A stretch of 64,000 nt of DNA, taken from positions 1 to 64,000 of the forward strand of contig CACZCH010000013.1 in the NCBI GenBank assembly GCA_902779645.1, read 5' to 3'. The stretch's first letter is position 1. The number at the start of each line of letters is the position of its first letter. Below, in pieces: positions 25,419 to 34,252 of this stretch. The position numbers and the translations under genes were made by a program. Below the pieces are notes generated by a model, which was given only the letters and a program-made list of their open reading frames with translations, was not told the DNA's origin and did not search any database. The stretch comes from an uncultured bacterium. GTDB lineage: Bacteria; Cyanobacteriota; Vampirovibrionia; Gastranaerophilales; Gastranaerophilaceae.

Positions 25419-26135
25419 ATGTTAAATCTATACATCACATCAACAGAAAAAAGACAGGGAAAAACTTTTTTGACAGCCGGGATTGCCTCTACAATGCAGT
25501 CTTTAGGGTATACAACGAGTGTGTATAAGCCTATTCAGACATCCGGCAAAGAAATTAACGGGTTTATGCAGTCCCCTGATTTAACTTTTATAAAGACAAT
25601 TGAGCCTTATATAAATTCTCATTTTTCTTATTTATATAAGGACAATATTGAACCGATGATTGCTTCTGAAGCTGATAATGAAACAATTGATGTTGAATAT
25701 ATTTATAAAGAGTACAAAAGAATAATATCGGTTTCTGATTGTACAATTTTAGACGGGGATAGCGGAATTTTAAGCCCGATAGCTCCAAATACCCTCACTG
25801 CTGATATTATTAGAAGGCTTGGAATACCTTTGCTTATTGTAACAGAGCCGAATGAAAATTCTGTTAATAATACTCTAATGACAATTGCCTCTGCAGTTGC
25901 AAAAGAAATAGATGTCAGAGGGGTTGTAATAAACAATATTAAAGAAGATTGCTCGAAAGAACTTTTGACTTCAATTCCGAGAATTATTGAAGAATTTACA
26001 AATGTAAAAGTATTGGGACTTGTCCCTGATTTAGGCGATAAATACACTCCAAACGATTTGATTACTGCAATTCTAAACGGCATTGATATAGAAAGTATTT
26101 TTGATGTAAAAATTGAAAAATTGGATATGGACTAA
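25419..26135 (+). CDS. bioD: Dethiobiotin synthetase-like ATPase
   Basis: A protein of 238 residues. It begins MLNLYITSTEKRQGKTFLTAG, where TSTEKRQGKT is a Walker A loop of the BioD type (G-x-x-T-D-x-GKT in classic enzymes), followed by KPIQTSG and GDSGILSPI at the expected BioD positions. BioD closes the ureido ring of dethiobiotin from DAPA and CO2. The TDVGKT signature is altered (EKRQGKT), so a related cobyrinate-type or other substrate is possible. The ATG at 25419 is preferred over a TTG at 25401. It overlaps rsmD by 1 nt; a BioF-type enzyme is nearby. Confidence 0.75.
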   Translation: MLNLYITSTEKRQGKTFLTAGIASTMQSLGYTTSVYKPIQTSGKEINGFMQSPDLTFIKTIEPYINSHFSYLYKDNIEPMIASEADNETIDVEYIYKEYKRIISVSDCTILDGDSGILSPIAPNTLTADIIRRLGIPLLIVTEPNENSVNNTLMTIASAVAKEIDVRGVVINNIKEDCSKELLTSIPRIIEEFTNVKVLGLVPDLGDKYTPNDLITAILNGIDIESIFDVKIEKLDMD

Positions 26136-26650
26136 TGATAATAACCTCAGGAGTTTATAAGGGAAGAAAAATTATTGCGCCCGATGAAAAGATTACACGT
26201 CCTACACTTTCAAAAACGAGGATGGGAATCTTTAATACACTTTATTCAATAATTGGCGATTTTGAGGGTAAATCATTTTTGGATGTATTCGGCGGTTCGG
26301 GAATTATGGGACTTGAAGCTTTATCCAGAGGATTTGATAAAGTCAAAGTTTTTGAACTCAATAAAAAATCAGCTGAGATTATAAAAAAAAATTATGCTCA
26401 ATTGGGTTTAAAACCCGATATAACAATCGGTGACAGCCTGAAACTTCTTCCTAAACTTAATGAAATATTTGATGTTATATACATAGACCCTCCATATTAT
26501 AGCGGAGTGTACGAAGATGTTTTATCAAAAATAAAAGGAAATATAATCATCGTAGAGCATGTCACAGAGGTGAATTTTGGAGATTTTGATATCATTAAAC
26601 AGAAAAAATATGGGAACAGTACAGTTACATACCTGACAAAAAACGTCTAA
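26135..26650 (+). CDS. rsmD: 16S rRNA (guanine966-N2)-methyltransferase
   Basis: A 171-residue SAM-dependent methyltransferase. RPTLSKTRMGIFNTL and FLDVFGGSGIMGLEAL (SAM loop), then YIDPPYYS, the catalytic DPPY of N6/N2 base methylases. These and the length are typical of RsmD, which methylates G966 of 16S rRNA. Its ATG overlaps the stop of the bioD-like gene (TAATG), showing translational coupling. Confidence 0.92.
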   Translation: MIITSGVYKGRKIIAPDEKITRPTLSKTRMGIFNTLYSIIGDFEGKSFLDVFGGSGIMGLEALSRGFDKVKVFELNKKSAEIIKKNYAQLGLKPDITIGDSLKLLPKLNEIFDVIYIDPPYYSGVYEDVLSKIKGNIIIVEHVTEVNFGDFDIIKQKKYGNSTVTYLTKNV

Positions 26651-26790
26651 TAGCAAGTATTGTAAAGATTTTGTAATATTTTAGTCCGAAATCAGTTCAT
26701 TTTTTTTTAATATTGTATTAGAATGTTTAGTGTTGATTATATAACTTAATTGCTAATATTTTAGTATTTATATTAGGAGAGGAAAGGATA

Positions 26791-28065
26791 GTGTTGGAAT
26801 TAAAAGAAAAAGAATCAATGAATATAAAATTTGAAAATTTCATTGATACTCTCGAAGGAGAAGATTTATTCGGAAAATGTGAACGCGTAGATGAGGTTTT
26901 ACACAGTGGTGTTCTAACCGGTAACGAAGGTTTGGGTATGGTAACAATGAATAAAGTTCAGCCTGACTCCAAAATTAAGGAAAAAGACGGTTCAATACAC
27001 GATGTAATTATGTTGGGTTCAAACTCATATTTGAATCTTTCTACACACCCTCAAGTTATGCAGGGTGCACGTGAAGCTCTTGAAAAATTCGGATACGGTA
27101 TGGGCGCTGTTTCCAATTACGCAGGTATTACAGAAATACATAAAGAACTTGAAGCAAGAATTGCTAAATTCCATGGAACGGAAGATTGTATAGTATTTCC
27201 GTCAGGTTATGGTGCAAATATTGGTATAGTTTCTGCTTTATGCGGTAAAAATGACGTTATTATAAATGATGCGGCAAACCATGCTTCAATATTCGACGGC
27301 AATGTTCTATCAGGTGCTGAAATTAAAGTTTTCCCTCACAGAGATATGAAAGGTCTTGAAAGAATCTTATCAAGATTGCCGGAAGAAAAAACAGGAAGAT
27401 TGATTATTACTGACGGTGTGTTCTCTATGGATGGTGATATGGCATACTTGGACAAAATTGTTGAACTTGCTGAAAAATATCATTGCAGAATTATGGTAGA
27501 TGATGCTCACGGTGTAGGTATTGTTGGCCCAACAGGACGCGGAACCGCAGAACATTACGGCGTAATGGATAAAATTGATTTGCATGTAAGTATGTTGTCA
27601 AAAGGTCAAGGAGGTCTTGGCGGATATTGTGCAGCATCAAGACAGGTTGTTCAATATTTGAGATTGTATGCAAGAAGCTACTTCTTCTCAACAGCTATGC
27701 CGGCTTCTGTTGCTGGTGGTTTGAATGAAGTATATAAACTTCTTGAAACTGATACAGCAGGAAGAAAAGAACTTTGGGAAAAGACTAATTATTTAAAACA
27801 AAAACTTGTTGATGCAGGTTTTGATATCGGTCATTCTCAATCTGCAATCGTTCCTGTTATGATTTATAACGAACAAATCTTGTTTGAAATGTATGAAAAA
27901 CTGAGACATAGAGGTGTTTATGTAAACATCGTAACTTATCCTGCAGTAAGAAGAAAAGAATGCCGTTTAAGACTTTGTACAATGAAGAATTTAACATTTG
28001 AGCAAATTGACAAAGCAGTTGAAATCATAACAGAACTTGGAAAAGAATACGGTATTATTAAGTAA
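26791..28065 (+). CDS. Alpha-oxoamine synthase (BioF/KBL-type PLP enzyme)
   Basis: A 424-residue fold-type I PLP enzyme that condenses an acyl-CoA with an amino acid. Landmarks: GSNSYLNLS, the VFPSGYGANIG phosphate/substrate segment, VDDAHGVGIVGPTGRG, and the PLP lysine in MLSKGQGGLGGY. The family includes 8-amino-7-oxononanoate synthase, 2-amino-3-ketobutyrate CoA ligase and serine palmitoyltransferase; the N-terminal extension fits the last two or a lipid enzyme better than classic BioF. The GTG at 26791 is chosen because AGGAGAGGAAAGG lies just upstream; the next ATG has no ribosome site. Confidence 0.85.
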   Translation: MLELKEKESMNIKFENFIDTLEGEDLFGKCERVDEVLHSGVLTGNEGLGMVTMNKVQPDSKIKEKDGSIHDVIMLGSNSYLNLSTHPQVMQGAREALEKFGYGMGAVSNYAGITEIHKELEARIAKFHGTEDCIVFPSGYGANIGIVSALCGKNDVIINDAANHASIFDGNVLSGAEIKVFPHRDMKGLERILSRLPEEKTGRLIITDGVFSMDGDMAYLDKIVELAEKYHCRIMVDDAHGVGIVGPTGRGTAEHYGVMDKIDLHVSMLSKGQGGLGGYCAASRQVVQYLRLYARSYFFSTAMPASVAGGLNEVYKLLETDTAGRKELWEKTNYLKQKLVDAGFDIGHSQSAIVPVMIYNEQILFEMYEKLRHRGVYVNIVTYPAVRRKECRLRLCTMKNLTFEQIDKAVEIITELGKEYGIIK

Positions 28066-28084
28066 TTTGAATACTAAATAAAAG

Positions 28085-28117
28085 CAGACAGATAGCAATT
28101 ATCTGCCTGTTTTTTTA
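28085..28117. terminator. Bidirectional terminator
   Basis: CAG-A-CAGATA, loop GCAAT, TATCTG-C-CTG, then seven T on the + strand and TTTTATTT on the minus strand. It separates the convergent PLP enzyme and calpain-like genes. Confidence 0.75.
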
Positions 28118-28798
28118 TTAGTAATTACAAACACCGACATTTGGTCTTAATCTTTCAAGTCGAGCGTGTTCTATTTTTAGTGTTTCTTTTGAATCCCATG
28201 GATTTATAAGGTAAACATATTTTTCGTCGGCTTTTACTACTGCATAAGCGTGTCCAGTCACAAAATCAACAGGTTTTCCTTTCGAATCCAGTATTGCATC
28301 TATTGTTTCACTGTATGGGGCATCAAACATTCCGGCACCGATACAAAAAGATTTATTGGGGTCATTAAAATCTTTGTTCATATCCGGTTTGTATTTGCCA
28401 AAATCCTTTCCGTTGCCAAATAGTACCTGATACAAATAATAAGTTGTATTGCCTTGAATATCAACTTGACTTGCCATAACTTTTTTATCGTAGGCAAGTT
28501 CTCGTATGTATTTGTCTAAATCAAGCTCTAATGCTCTCATATCACCGTCGCCACCAGATAAGTGGTTAGATCGTTTAATCTCATCATAAGAAATTTTATA
28601 TGTTTTTTTTGCACCCTTTAAAGTTATAGTAACATCTCCTGTTTTTAGCATCTCTATGTCTGATTGCTTAATTTCTCCGGTTTTTAACATTTTATCAAAA
28701 ATACCATCCTTAAACATTTCATCGATAATTGCTTCTCGATTGAGCAAAGGAAATCTCGTTTGATATTTATTGATCTCTGATTCAATTAAATTTGACAT
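28118..28798 (-). CDS. Calpain-like protein lacking the catalytic cysteine
   Basis: A 226-residue protein. The C-terminal part reads TGHAYAVVKADEKYVYLINPWD, the His and Asn segments of calpain/papain C2 enzymes (GHAYSV...NPWG), preceded by SGGDGDMRALELDLDKYIRE, a calpain-like helix. The Cys segment (QGxCWxxA type) that should precede it is absent; the protein begins only about 75 residues earlier and no upstream open frame supplies it. It is either an inactive calpain-like fold or a 5' truncation. It is divergent from the damaged ilvE start. Confidence 0.65.
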   Translation of the reverse strand: MSNLIESEINKYQTRFPLLNREAIIDEMFKDGIFDKMLKTGEIKQSDIEMLKTGDVTITLKGAKKTYKISYDEIKRSNHLSGGDGDMRALELDLDKYIRELAYDKKVMASQVDIQGNTTYYLYQVLFGNGKDFGKYKPDMNKDFNDPNKSFCIGAGMFDAPYSETIDAILDSKGKPVDFVTGHAYAVVKADEKYVYLINPWDSKETLKIEHARLERLRPNVGVCNY

Positions 28799-28905
28799 AG
28801 TAACTCTTTTAACTAAACTTACTCACAATAGTGTTATCAGTAAAAATTAAAAAATCTTTAGAGAAAAATAAAATATTGTTACATTAGTTTACAAATCAAA
28901 AACGT

Positions 28906-29793
28906 GAATATATAGAGGCCGATAAGGCTGTTCTGCCGGTTAGGACGCATGCTTTTTTGTACGGGACTTCCGTTTTTGAAGGTATTAGAGCGTATTATAA
29001 CCAAGAAGAAGGACAGATGTATGCCTTTCGCGTAAAAGACCACTATAAAAGACTTTTGGCAAGTGCAAAAGTTATGTGGATGAATTCTCCATATACTCTT
29101 GATGAGTATGAACAAATTACAAAAGAACTATTAAAGAAAAATGATTATAAAACAGATGCCTACATCCGTCCCACACTTTATAAATCAGCAATTAAAGTCG
29201 GACCGACACTTACTGATAACGAAGATTCGTTCCTTATCTTCACTACTCCGTTCGGAAATTATTTTGAGGCAGAACGAGGTTTAAAACTATGCGTGTCAAG
29301 CTGGAGGAGAACTTCTGATAATGCGATTCCTCCGAGGGCAAAAGTCAGCGGTGCTTATGCGAACTCTGCTCTTATAAAAACCGATGCTCATGAAATGGGT
29401 TTTGATGACGCTGTTGTTCTTTCCGAATCAGGTCAGGTTACGGAAGGTTCTGCGATGAACATATTCTTTGTGTTTAACGGAGTCCTAACAACGACAAGTA
29501 TTACGGATGATATACTAATTGGTGTGACAAGAAATACGGTAATTGAGCTTGCTCAAGAACTGGGTATTCCTGTTGCGGAAAGACAGATAGACAGAACGGA
29601 AATATATAACGCAGAAGAATGTTTCTGCTGCGGTACGGGAGCGCAAATAGTTCCTGTCGAAAGCATTGACCATCGCATTATTGGTGATGGTAAAACAGGT
29701 AAAATTACAAAACAAATTCAAGATTTGTATTTTGATGTGGTAAGAGGAAAAGCAGAGAAATTCAAAGGGTGGTGTACTCCAATATATGATTAA
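28906..29793 (+). CDS. ilvE: Branched-chain amino acid aminotransferase, start codon unclear
   Basis: A fold-type IV PLP aminotransferase that transfers amino groups to branched-chain 2-oxoacids. Conserved parts: YGTSVFEGIRAY, RPTLYKSA, KVSGAYANSAL (PLP lysine) and EGSAMNIFFV, then GVTRNTVIELA. Homology begins upstream of the first possible start: EYIEADKAVLPVRTHAFL is encoded from 28906, but the open frame (from a TAG at 28885) has no ATG, GTG or TTG until a TTG at 28957, which lies inside the conserved core. The start is therefore non-canonical or the 5' end is damaged. The end overlaps mlaE by 8 bp. Confidence 0.85.
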   Translation, partial: EYIEADKAVLPVRTHAFLYGTSVFEGIRAYYNQEEGQMYAFRVKDHYKRLLASAKVMWMNSPYTLDEYEQITKELLKKNDYKTDAYIRPTLYKSAIKVGPTLTDNEDSFLIFTTPFGNYFEAERGLKLCVSSWRRTSDNAIPPRAKVSGAYANSALIKTDAHEMGFDDAVVLSESGQVTEGSAMNIFFVFNGVLTTTSITDDILIGVTRNTVIELAQELGIPVAERQIDRTEIYNAEECFCCGTGAQIVPVESIDHRIIGDGKTGKITKQIQDLYFDVVRGKAEKFKGWCTPIYD

Positions 29794-30517
29794 ATTTTTT
29801 GGGAAATGTATGATTAACTTGTGGATATGTATTCGCTATATTATTAGCGGAGGTTCTCGTTTTTCCCATTCTTTGTCTCAAGCCGCCGCAATCAGTTATG
29901 ATTCACTTATAATATCTCTGGTTATAGCATTTGTTTCAGCAGCGGTTATTGCAATACAGGTTTCAAAACAATTCTTGATGTCCGGTGCGGAAGCATATAT
30001 TGGAGGGTCTATTGCAATAGTTATGATTAGAGAGATTGCTCCGGGGTTTGTGGCTCTTGCAATAGGTGCAAGAGCAGGTACTGCAATTTCTGCTGAGATA
30101 GCTAATATGCAGGTTACTTCACAGGTTGATGCAATAAAAACTCTTAAAGTAGACCCTGTCGGGTATTATTTTTCACCAAGAATATTGGCAGCTGCTGTTA
30201 CGGTTCCGATGGTAGTAATGATAGCTGAACTTGTAGGAATCTTTGGCGGACTTCTTGTTTCACATGCTACAATCGGGCTTCATCCCGCCAGATATATAAA
30301 TTCTGTTTGGCTTTGGTTAAACACAAGGGATATTTATATAAGTTTGTTTAAAGGATTTATTTTCGGAATATTAATTGCCCTTGTTTGTGCAACTCAAGGA
30401 TATGAAACTAAAGGAGGTGCAAAAGATGTCGGAGTCTCGACAACCAAAGCGGCGGTGCTTTCTACTGTATTTATGCTGATAGCGGATTTTGTAATTAATT
30501 TGATATTTTATTTATAA
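29786..30517 (+). CDS. mlaE: MlaE-type ABC lipid transporter permease
   Basis: A 243-residue membrane protein, five or six transmembrane helices. REIAPGFVALAIGARAGTAISAEIANM is the MlaE family signature and GYYFSPRILAAAVTVP follows it. MlaE permeases move phospholipids between inner and outer membranes (Mla system in E. coli; TGD1 in plastids). No ATPase or MlaD-like gene is adjacent. The gene overlaps the ilvE end by 8 bp. Confidence 0.93.
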   Translation: MIKFFGKCMINLWICIRYIISGGSRFSHSLSQAAAISYDSLIISLVIAFVSAAVIAIQVSKQFLMSGAEAYIGGSIAIVMIREIAPGFVALAIGARAGTAISAEIANMQVTSQVDAIKTLKVDPVGYYFSPRILAAAVTVPMVVMIAELVGIFGGLLVSHATIGLHPARYINSVWLWLNTRDIYISLFKGFIFGILIALVCATQGYETKGGAKDVGVSTTKAAVLSTVFMLIADFVINLIFYL

Positions 30518-30532
30518 GAAAGGATATGATGT

Positions 30533-31021
30533 ATGTTAGTAAACCCAGTCAACACAATCAATACTATAAATTTTAGAGCAGATATTAAACCAACACCTTC
30601 TCTGAAAAAGGCTTTTGAATTAGCTAAAAATAACGCAAATTCAGGAACTATGAAAAATATGAATTATGCCAAAGATTTTATAGACAGCGTTGTTAGAATC
30701 AGCGAGTCTAAGAAGTCTCCCGAATTTAAAATCGATATAGACAGGAGACGAGAAAATCATACATATACGAGAATTAACGGCAGACGTGTAAGCGGGGGCG
30801 GAAACGAATTTCAGACTAATATGCAGGACGGCTATCTTGTTGCGGAAGGTACAAAACGCTATGCTTCAAAATTAGAAAATATAGGCCCTTCGTATTTAGA
30901 TGATCTTAAATCAGAGATAGAAAAGGCGGAAGCAAAATTAGACATTCTGAAGGAAAGATATTTTAATCGTTTGACAGCAGAACTTGAGCAGGCTCAGAAG
31001 ATGATTTTTAAAGATAAATAA
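30533..31021 (+). CDS. Unrecognised protein with N-terminal INFRAD motif
   Basis: A 162-residue soluble, helical protein that I do not recognise. The N-terminus has INTINFRADIKPTPS, another instance of the x-x-F-[KR]-[AGS] motif. A Glu/Lys-rich coiled coil lies at the C-terminus (about 120-160). AAAGGA precedes the ATG. It follows mlaE by 15 bp and precedes the murC promoter, so it is probably cotranscribed with mlaE. Confidence 0.65.
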   Translation: MLVNPVNTINTINFRADIKPTPSLKKAFELAKNNANSGTMKNMNYAKDFIDSVVRISESKKSPEFKIDIDRRRENHTYTRINGRRVSGGGNEFQTNMQDGYLVAEGTKRYASKLENIGPSYLDDLKSEIEKAEAKLDILKERYFNRLTAELEQAQKMIFKDK

Positions 31022-31035
31022 TTAAGGAAAACCCA

Positions 31036-31064
31036 TTTACCGAAGTTTCTGTTTGTAATATAAT
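31036..31064 (+). promoter_or_regulatory. Sigma-70-type promoter before murC
   Basis: TTTACC (-35), a 17-bp spacer and TATAAT (-10). It lies 28 bp before the murC start and would give a very short leader. Confidence 0.5.
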
Positions 31065-31092
31065 AAAGCTGAGAGACTTGGAGAAAAGAATA

Positions 31093-32430
31093 ATGGGAAT
31101 TTATCATTTTATAGCAATTGGCGGTGTCGGAATGAGCGGGCTGGCAAAATATCTTTTGGAAGACGGTCACACTGTTTCTGGTTCTGATATTTCCGAATCA
31201 AAATATGTTGAAAAATTGAGAAAATTAGGTGCAAAAGTATTTATCGGACACAATTCCGATAATGTACCGAATGGTTCAACGGTTATTGTGAGTTCTGCCA
31301 TAAGAGAAAATAACCCTGAACTAGTACGTGCAAAAGAACTTGGTTTAAAAATATATCATCGTTCTGATTTGCTTAAAGAAATTGCTGAACAAGCACAAGA
31401 TAGAGATAAGTGTTTTATTGGTTTTTCAGGTACACATGGCAAGACAACTACGAGCGGGCTTTGCTCTTATGTCCTTGAAAAAGCCGGTATTGAACCTTCA
31501 TTCGTGGTTGGGGGAATTGTACCTGAGCTTGATACAAATGCTCAGCATAAAAATGGCAGGCATTTTACTGCAGAACTTGATGAGAGTGACGGAACGATTG
31601 TTAAATATTCACCCGATATTTTGGTTATAAATAACTTGGAAGAAGACCACCTTGATTATTACAAAAACGGTATGCCTGATTTAGTTAAGACATTCGAAAC
31701 TGCAATATCCAATTCTAAAAAAGTAATCGTTAATATTGATAACCCAGGTGTAAAGATGCTTAAGGGAGATTTTGTTACTTTCGGGTTAAGCGGAGCGGAC
31801 TATGAAGCAAGAAACATTCATTATCAAAAAGAAGGAACAGCTTTTGATATTTACCGCAAAAGTAACTTGTTGGCATCAATAAAAATTCAGCTTTCAGGTG
31901 TTCATAACGTATATAATACGCTTGCTGTTGTTTCAGCAATATCAGAGGCGGGTGTTGATATAAATTTAGTAAAAGATTATTTTTACGGATTTTCCGGCAT
32001 GGGCAGACGCTTCCAAAAGGTATGTGAAGTAAACGGCGTAGAAGTTTATGATGATTATGCTCATCATCCGACAGAGATTAAGGCAACGCTTGATGCGGCA
32101 TCGTTAAAATTCGGAAAAGAAAATGTTGTAGCAGTATTTCAGCCTCACAGATATACAAGACTGAAAGCTCTTTGGGAAGAATTTAAAAAAGCTTTTGATG
32201 AAGCCGGAAGGGTTATTGTAACTGATGTATACTCGGCTTCAGAAGACCCAATTGAAGGTGTTAATGCTTGTAAATTTTCTTCAGAACTTAAAGGTTCGGA
32301 GTATATATCAGGGAGCATCGGTGATGTCGCAGAAAAACTTCTTCCGACATTGCACGAAGGAAATGTAGTTATAGGATTAGGTGCGGGAACTATAACTGTT
32401 TTGGGAAAAGAACTGGCAAAAAGAGTATAA
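31093..32430 (+). CDS. murC: UDP-N-acetylmuramate--L-alanine ligase
   Basis: A 445-residue Mur ligase that adds L-alanine to UDP-MurNAc, the first peptide step of peptidoglycan. Seen: N-terminal Rossmann segment GVGMSGLAKYL, ATP loop GTHGKTTTSG, then HHPTEI in the C-terminal domain. I use the ATG at 31093 (MGIYHFIAIG) with GGAG 9 nt upstream, rather than a TTG at 31078. It is the first gene of murC-murB-ddl-ftsQ-hemW, all tightly spaced. Confidence 0.96.
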   Translation: MGIYHFIAIGGVGMSGLAKYLLEDGHTVSGSDISESKYVEKLRKLGAKVFIGHNSDNVPNGSTVIVSSAIRENNPELVRAKELGLKIYHRSDLLKEIAEQAQDRDKCFIGFSGTHGKTTTSGLCSYVLEKAGIEPSFVVGGIVPELDTNAQHKNGRHFTAELDESDGTIVKYSPDILVINNLEEDHLDYYKNGMPDLVKTFETAISNSKKVIVNIDNPGVKMLKGDFVTFGLSGADYEARNIHYQKEGTAFDIYRKSNLLASIKIQLSGVHNVYNTLAVVSAISEAGVDINLVKDYFYGFSGMGRRFQKVCEVNGVEVYDDYAHHPTEIKATLDAASLKFGKENVVAVFQPHRYTRLKALWEEFKKAFDEAGRVIVTDVYSASEDPIEGVNACKFSSELKGSEYISGSIGDVAEKLLPTLHEGNVVIGLGAGTITVLGKELAKRV

Positions 32431-32438
32431 TGTAAAAA

Positions 32439-33335
32439 ATGATAATAAAAGAAGAGTTCGAAATAAAAAATTATACAACGTATAAGATTGGCGGGAAGGT
32501 AAAACGTGTTTATTTTCCTGAAACTCAGAGTGAATTTACCGAACTTTTAAGAGAGAAAACGGATGCAATAGTTTTAGGCAGTTGCTCTAATATTCTGTTT
32601 TCGTCTGATGGATATGATGGAGATGTTATTCTTACAACTGAGCTTAAGCAGTATGAAATTCGCGGGACTCATGTTTATGCTTCTGCTGGTGTAAAAGGTC
32701 CTTTGCTTGCTCAAAAAACAGCAGAAGCAGGTCTGAGCGGGTTTGAGTTTATGATAGGCTTCCCCGGTTCTGTCGGTGGTGATATATGCATGAATGCTGG
32801 AGCTCACGGCCAAACAATTTCTGATAAACTTATTCAAGTTTGTTTGTTTGATAAAGAATCGAAGGAAGTCGTGTATAAGAAGAAAGAAGAACTTGATTTT
32901 TCATACAGACATTCTCTTTTGCAGGGAGGAAGATATATACTTATTCATGCGGAGTTTGAGCTTGAGAAGGCTCAAGCGCAAGATATAAATGCTTTAATAG
33001 AAAGAAACAAAGAATTCAGAAAAAATATTCAGCCGTCGCTGGCAAATCCGAATGCGGGAAGCGTTTTTAAAAATCCTGAAAATGACTCGGCGGGGAGACT
33101 TTTAGACAAAGCAGGGGTTAAGTCTTTTGATTTACCGCGGGCAAGAGTTTGGAAAAATCACGCTAACTTTATTGTAAATAAAGGCGATGCTACATCAGAG
33201 GATATTTTAACTTTGATGGTTATGATGTATAATGCGGTTAAAAATCAATATACTATTGAATTGAAACCGGAAATTATATTTATTGGTAATAAGACAAAAA
33301 AAGAGGAAGAATTATGGAATATAATGTCCCATTAG
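32439..33335 (+). CDS. murB: UDP-N-acetylenolpyruvylglucosamine reductase
   Basis: A 298-residue FAD/NADPH enzyme that reduces enolpyruvyl-UDP-GlcNAc to UDP-MurNAc. FAD-binding segments LGSCSNILFSSDGY and GFPGSVGGDICMNAGAHG, then the C-terminal SVFKNPENDSAGRLLDKAG with the catalytic Ser type of class II (short-loop) MurB. It starts 8 bp after murC and overlaps ddl by 22 bp. Confidence 0.96.
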   Translation: MIIKEEFEIKNYTTYKIGGKVKRVYFPETQSEFTELLREKTDAIVLGSCSNILFSSDGYDGDVILTTELKQYEIRGTHVYASAGVKGPLLAQKTAEAGLSGFEFMIGFPGSVGGDICMNAGAHGQTISDKLIQVCLFDKESKEVVYKKKEELDFSYRHSLLQGGRYILIHAEFELEKAQAQDINALIERNKEFRKNIQPSLANPNAGSVFKNPENDSAGRLLDKAGVKSFDLPRARVWKNHANFIVNKGDATSEDILTLMVMMYNAVKNQYTIELKPEIIFIGNKTKKEEELWNIMSH

Positions 33336-34252
33336 GTGCAAGAATAGCAGTTCTTTGCGGAGGAATGTCATCTGAAAGAGAAGTGTCTCTTCGTTCCGGT
33401 AAAAATGTTTTGGGCGCTTTAAAGCGCTTAGGGTATGAGAACGCTAAGCTTGTTGATGTTTCACCAAATATAATGAATGATTTGAAAGGGGTAGAGTACG
33501 CATATAATACCCTGCACGGAAAATACGGTGAGGACGGCTGTATACAGGGTATTTTAGAAATTTTACAGATTCCGTATACAGGGTGCGGAGTTATGTCGAG
33601 TGCAATCTGTATGAATAAAGAATATACAAAACGTATTCTTTCTACCTGTAAGGATATCCCGCTTATCAAATCCGTTTTTGTAAGAAAAGGAGAAGATGTT
33701 CATCAAGCCGTAAAAGGATTATCTTATCCGCTTATTACAAAGCCAGTTTCTGAAGGTTCAAGCTTTGGGATGACCAAGGTTAATAAACCGGAAGACCTGC
33801 AAAAAGCTTATGAGGAAGCTGTTAAATTCAATGATGATGTTTTAATAGAAGAATTTATTGATGGTTTCTTTGTTACAGTCGGTGTTTTAGGGAAACAAGG
33901 TGAAGAATTCGCGACTGAGATATTGGAAATCCGAACAAAAACCGAATGGTACGATTTTGATGCGAAGTATACAAAAGGTTTATCCGAGTTTATTGTCCCT
34001 GCAACAGGATTAAGCAAAACAGCAACAGAAAAAGTAAAAGATATTGCCGTTAAAGCTCATCAAACAGCAGGTTGTTCAGGTGTTTCAAGAGTTGATTTTA
34101 TGATAAAAGACGATAAACCGTACTTTTTGGAAATTAACACAAATCCTGGAATGACAGATACAAGTGATTTGCCGGCCCAAGCAAATGTTATGGGAATAGA
34201 TTACGACCATTTAGTTTTAATGATACTAAACAGTGCAGGACTTAATAAATAA
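33314..34252 (+). CDS. ddl: D-alanine--D-alanine ligase
   Basis: A 312-residue ATP-grasp ligase that makes D-Ala-D-Ala for the peptidoglycan stem. Seen: GGMSSEREVSLRSG at the N-terminus, ATP loop PVSEGSSFGMTKV, RVDFMIKDDKPYFLEINTNPGMT with metal ligands. It overlaps murB upstream and ftsQ downstream (TAATG). Confidence 0.96.
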   Translation: MEYNVPLGARIAVLCGGMSSEREVSLRSGKNVLGALKRLGYENAKLVDVSPNIMNDLKGVEYAYNTLHGKYGEDGCIQGILEILQIPYTGCGVMSSAICMNKEYTKRILSTCKDIPLIKSVFVRKGEDVHQAVKGLSYPLITKPVSEGSSFGMTKVNKPEDLQKAYEEAVKFNDDVLIEEFIDGFFVTVGVLGKQGEEFATEILEIRTKTEWYDFDAKYTKGLSEFIVPATGLSKTATEKVKDIAVKAHQTAGCSGVSRVDFMIKDDKPYFLEINTNPGMTDTSDLPAQANVMGIDYDHLVLMILNSAGLNK

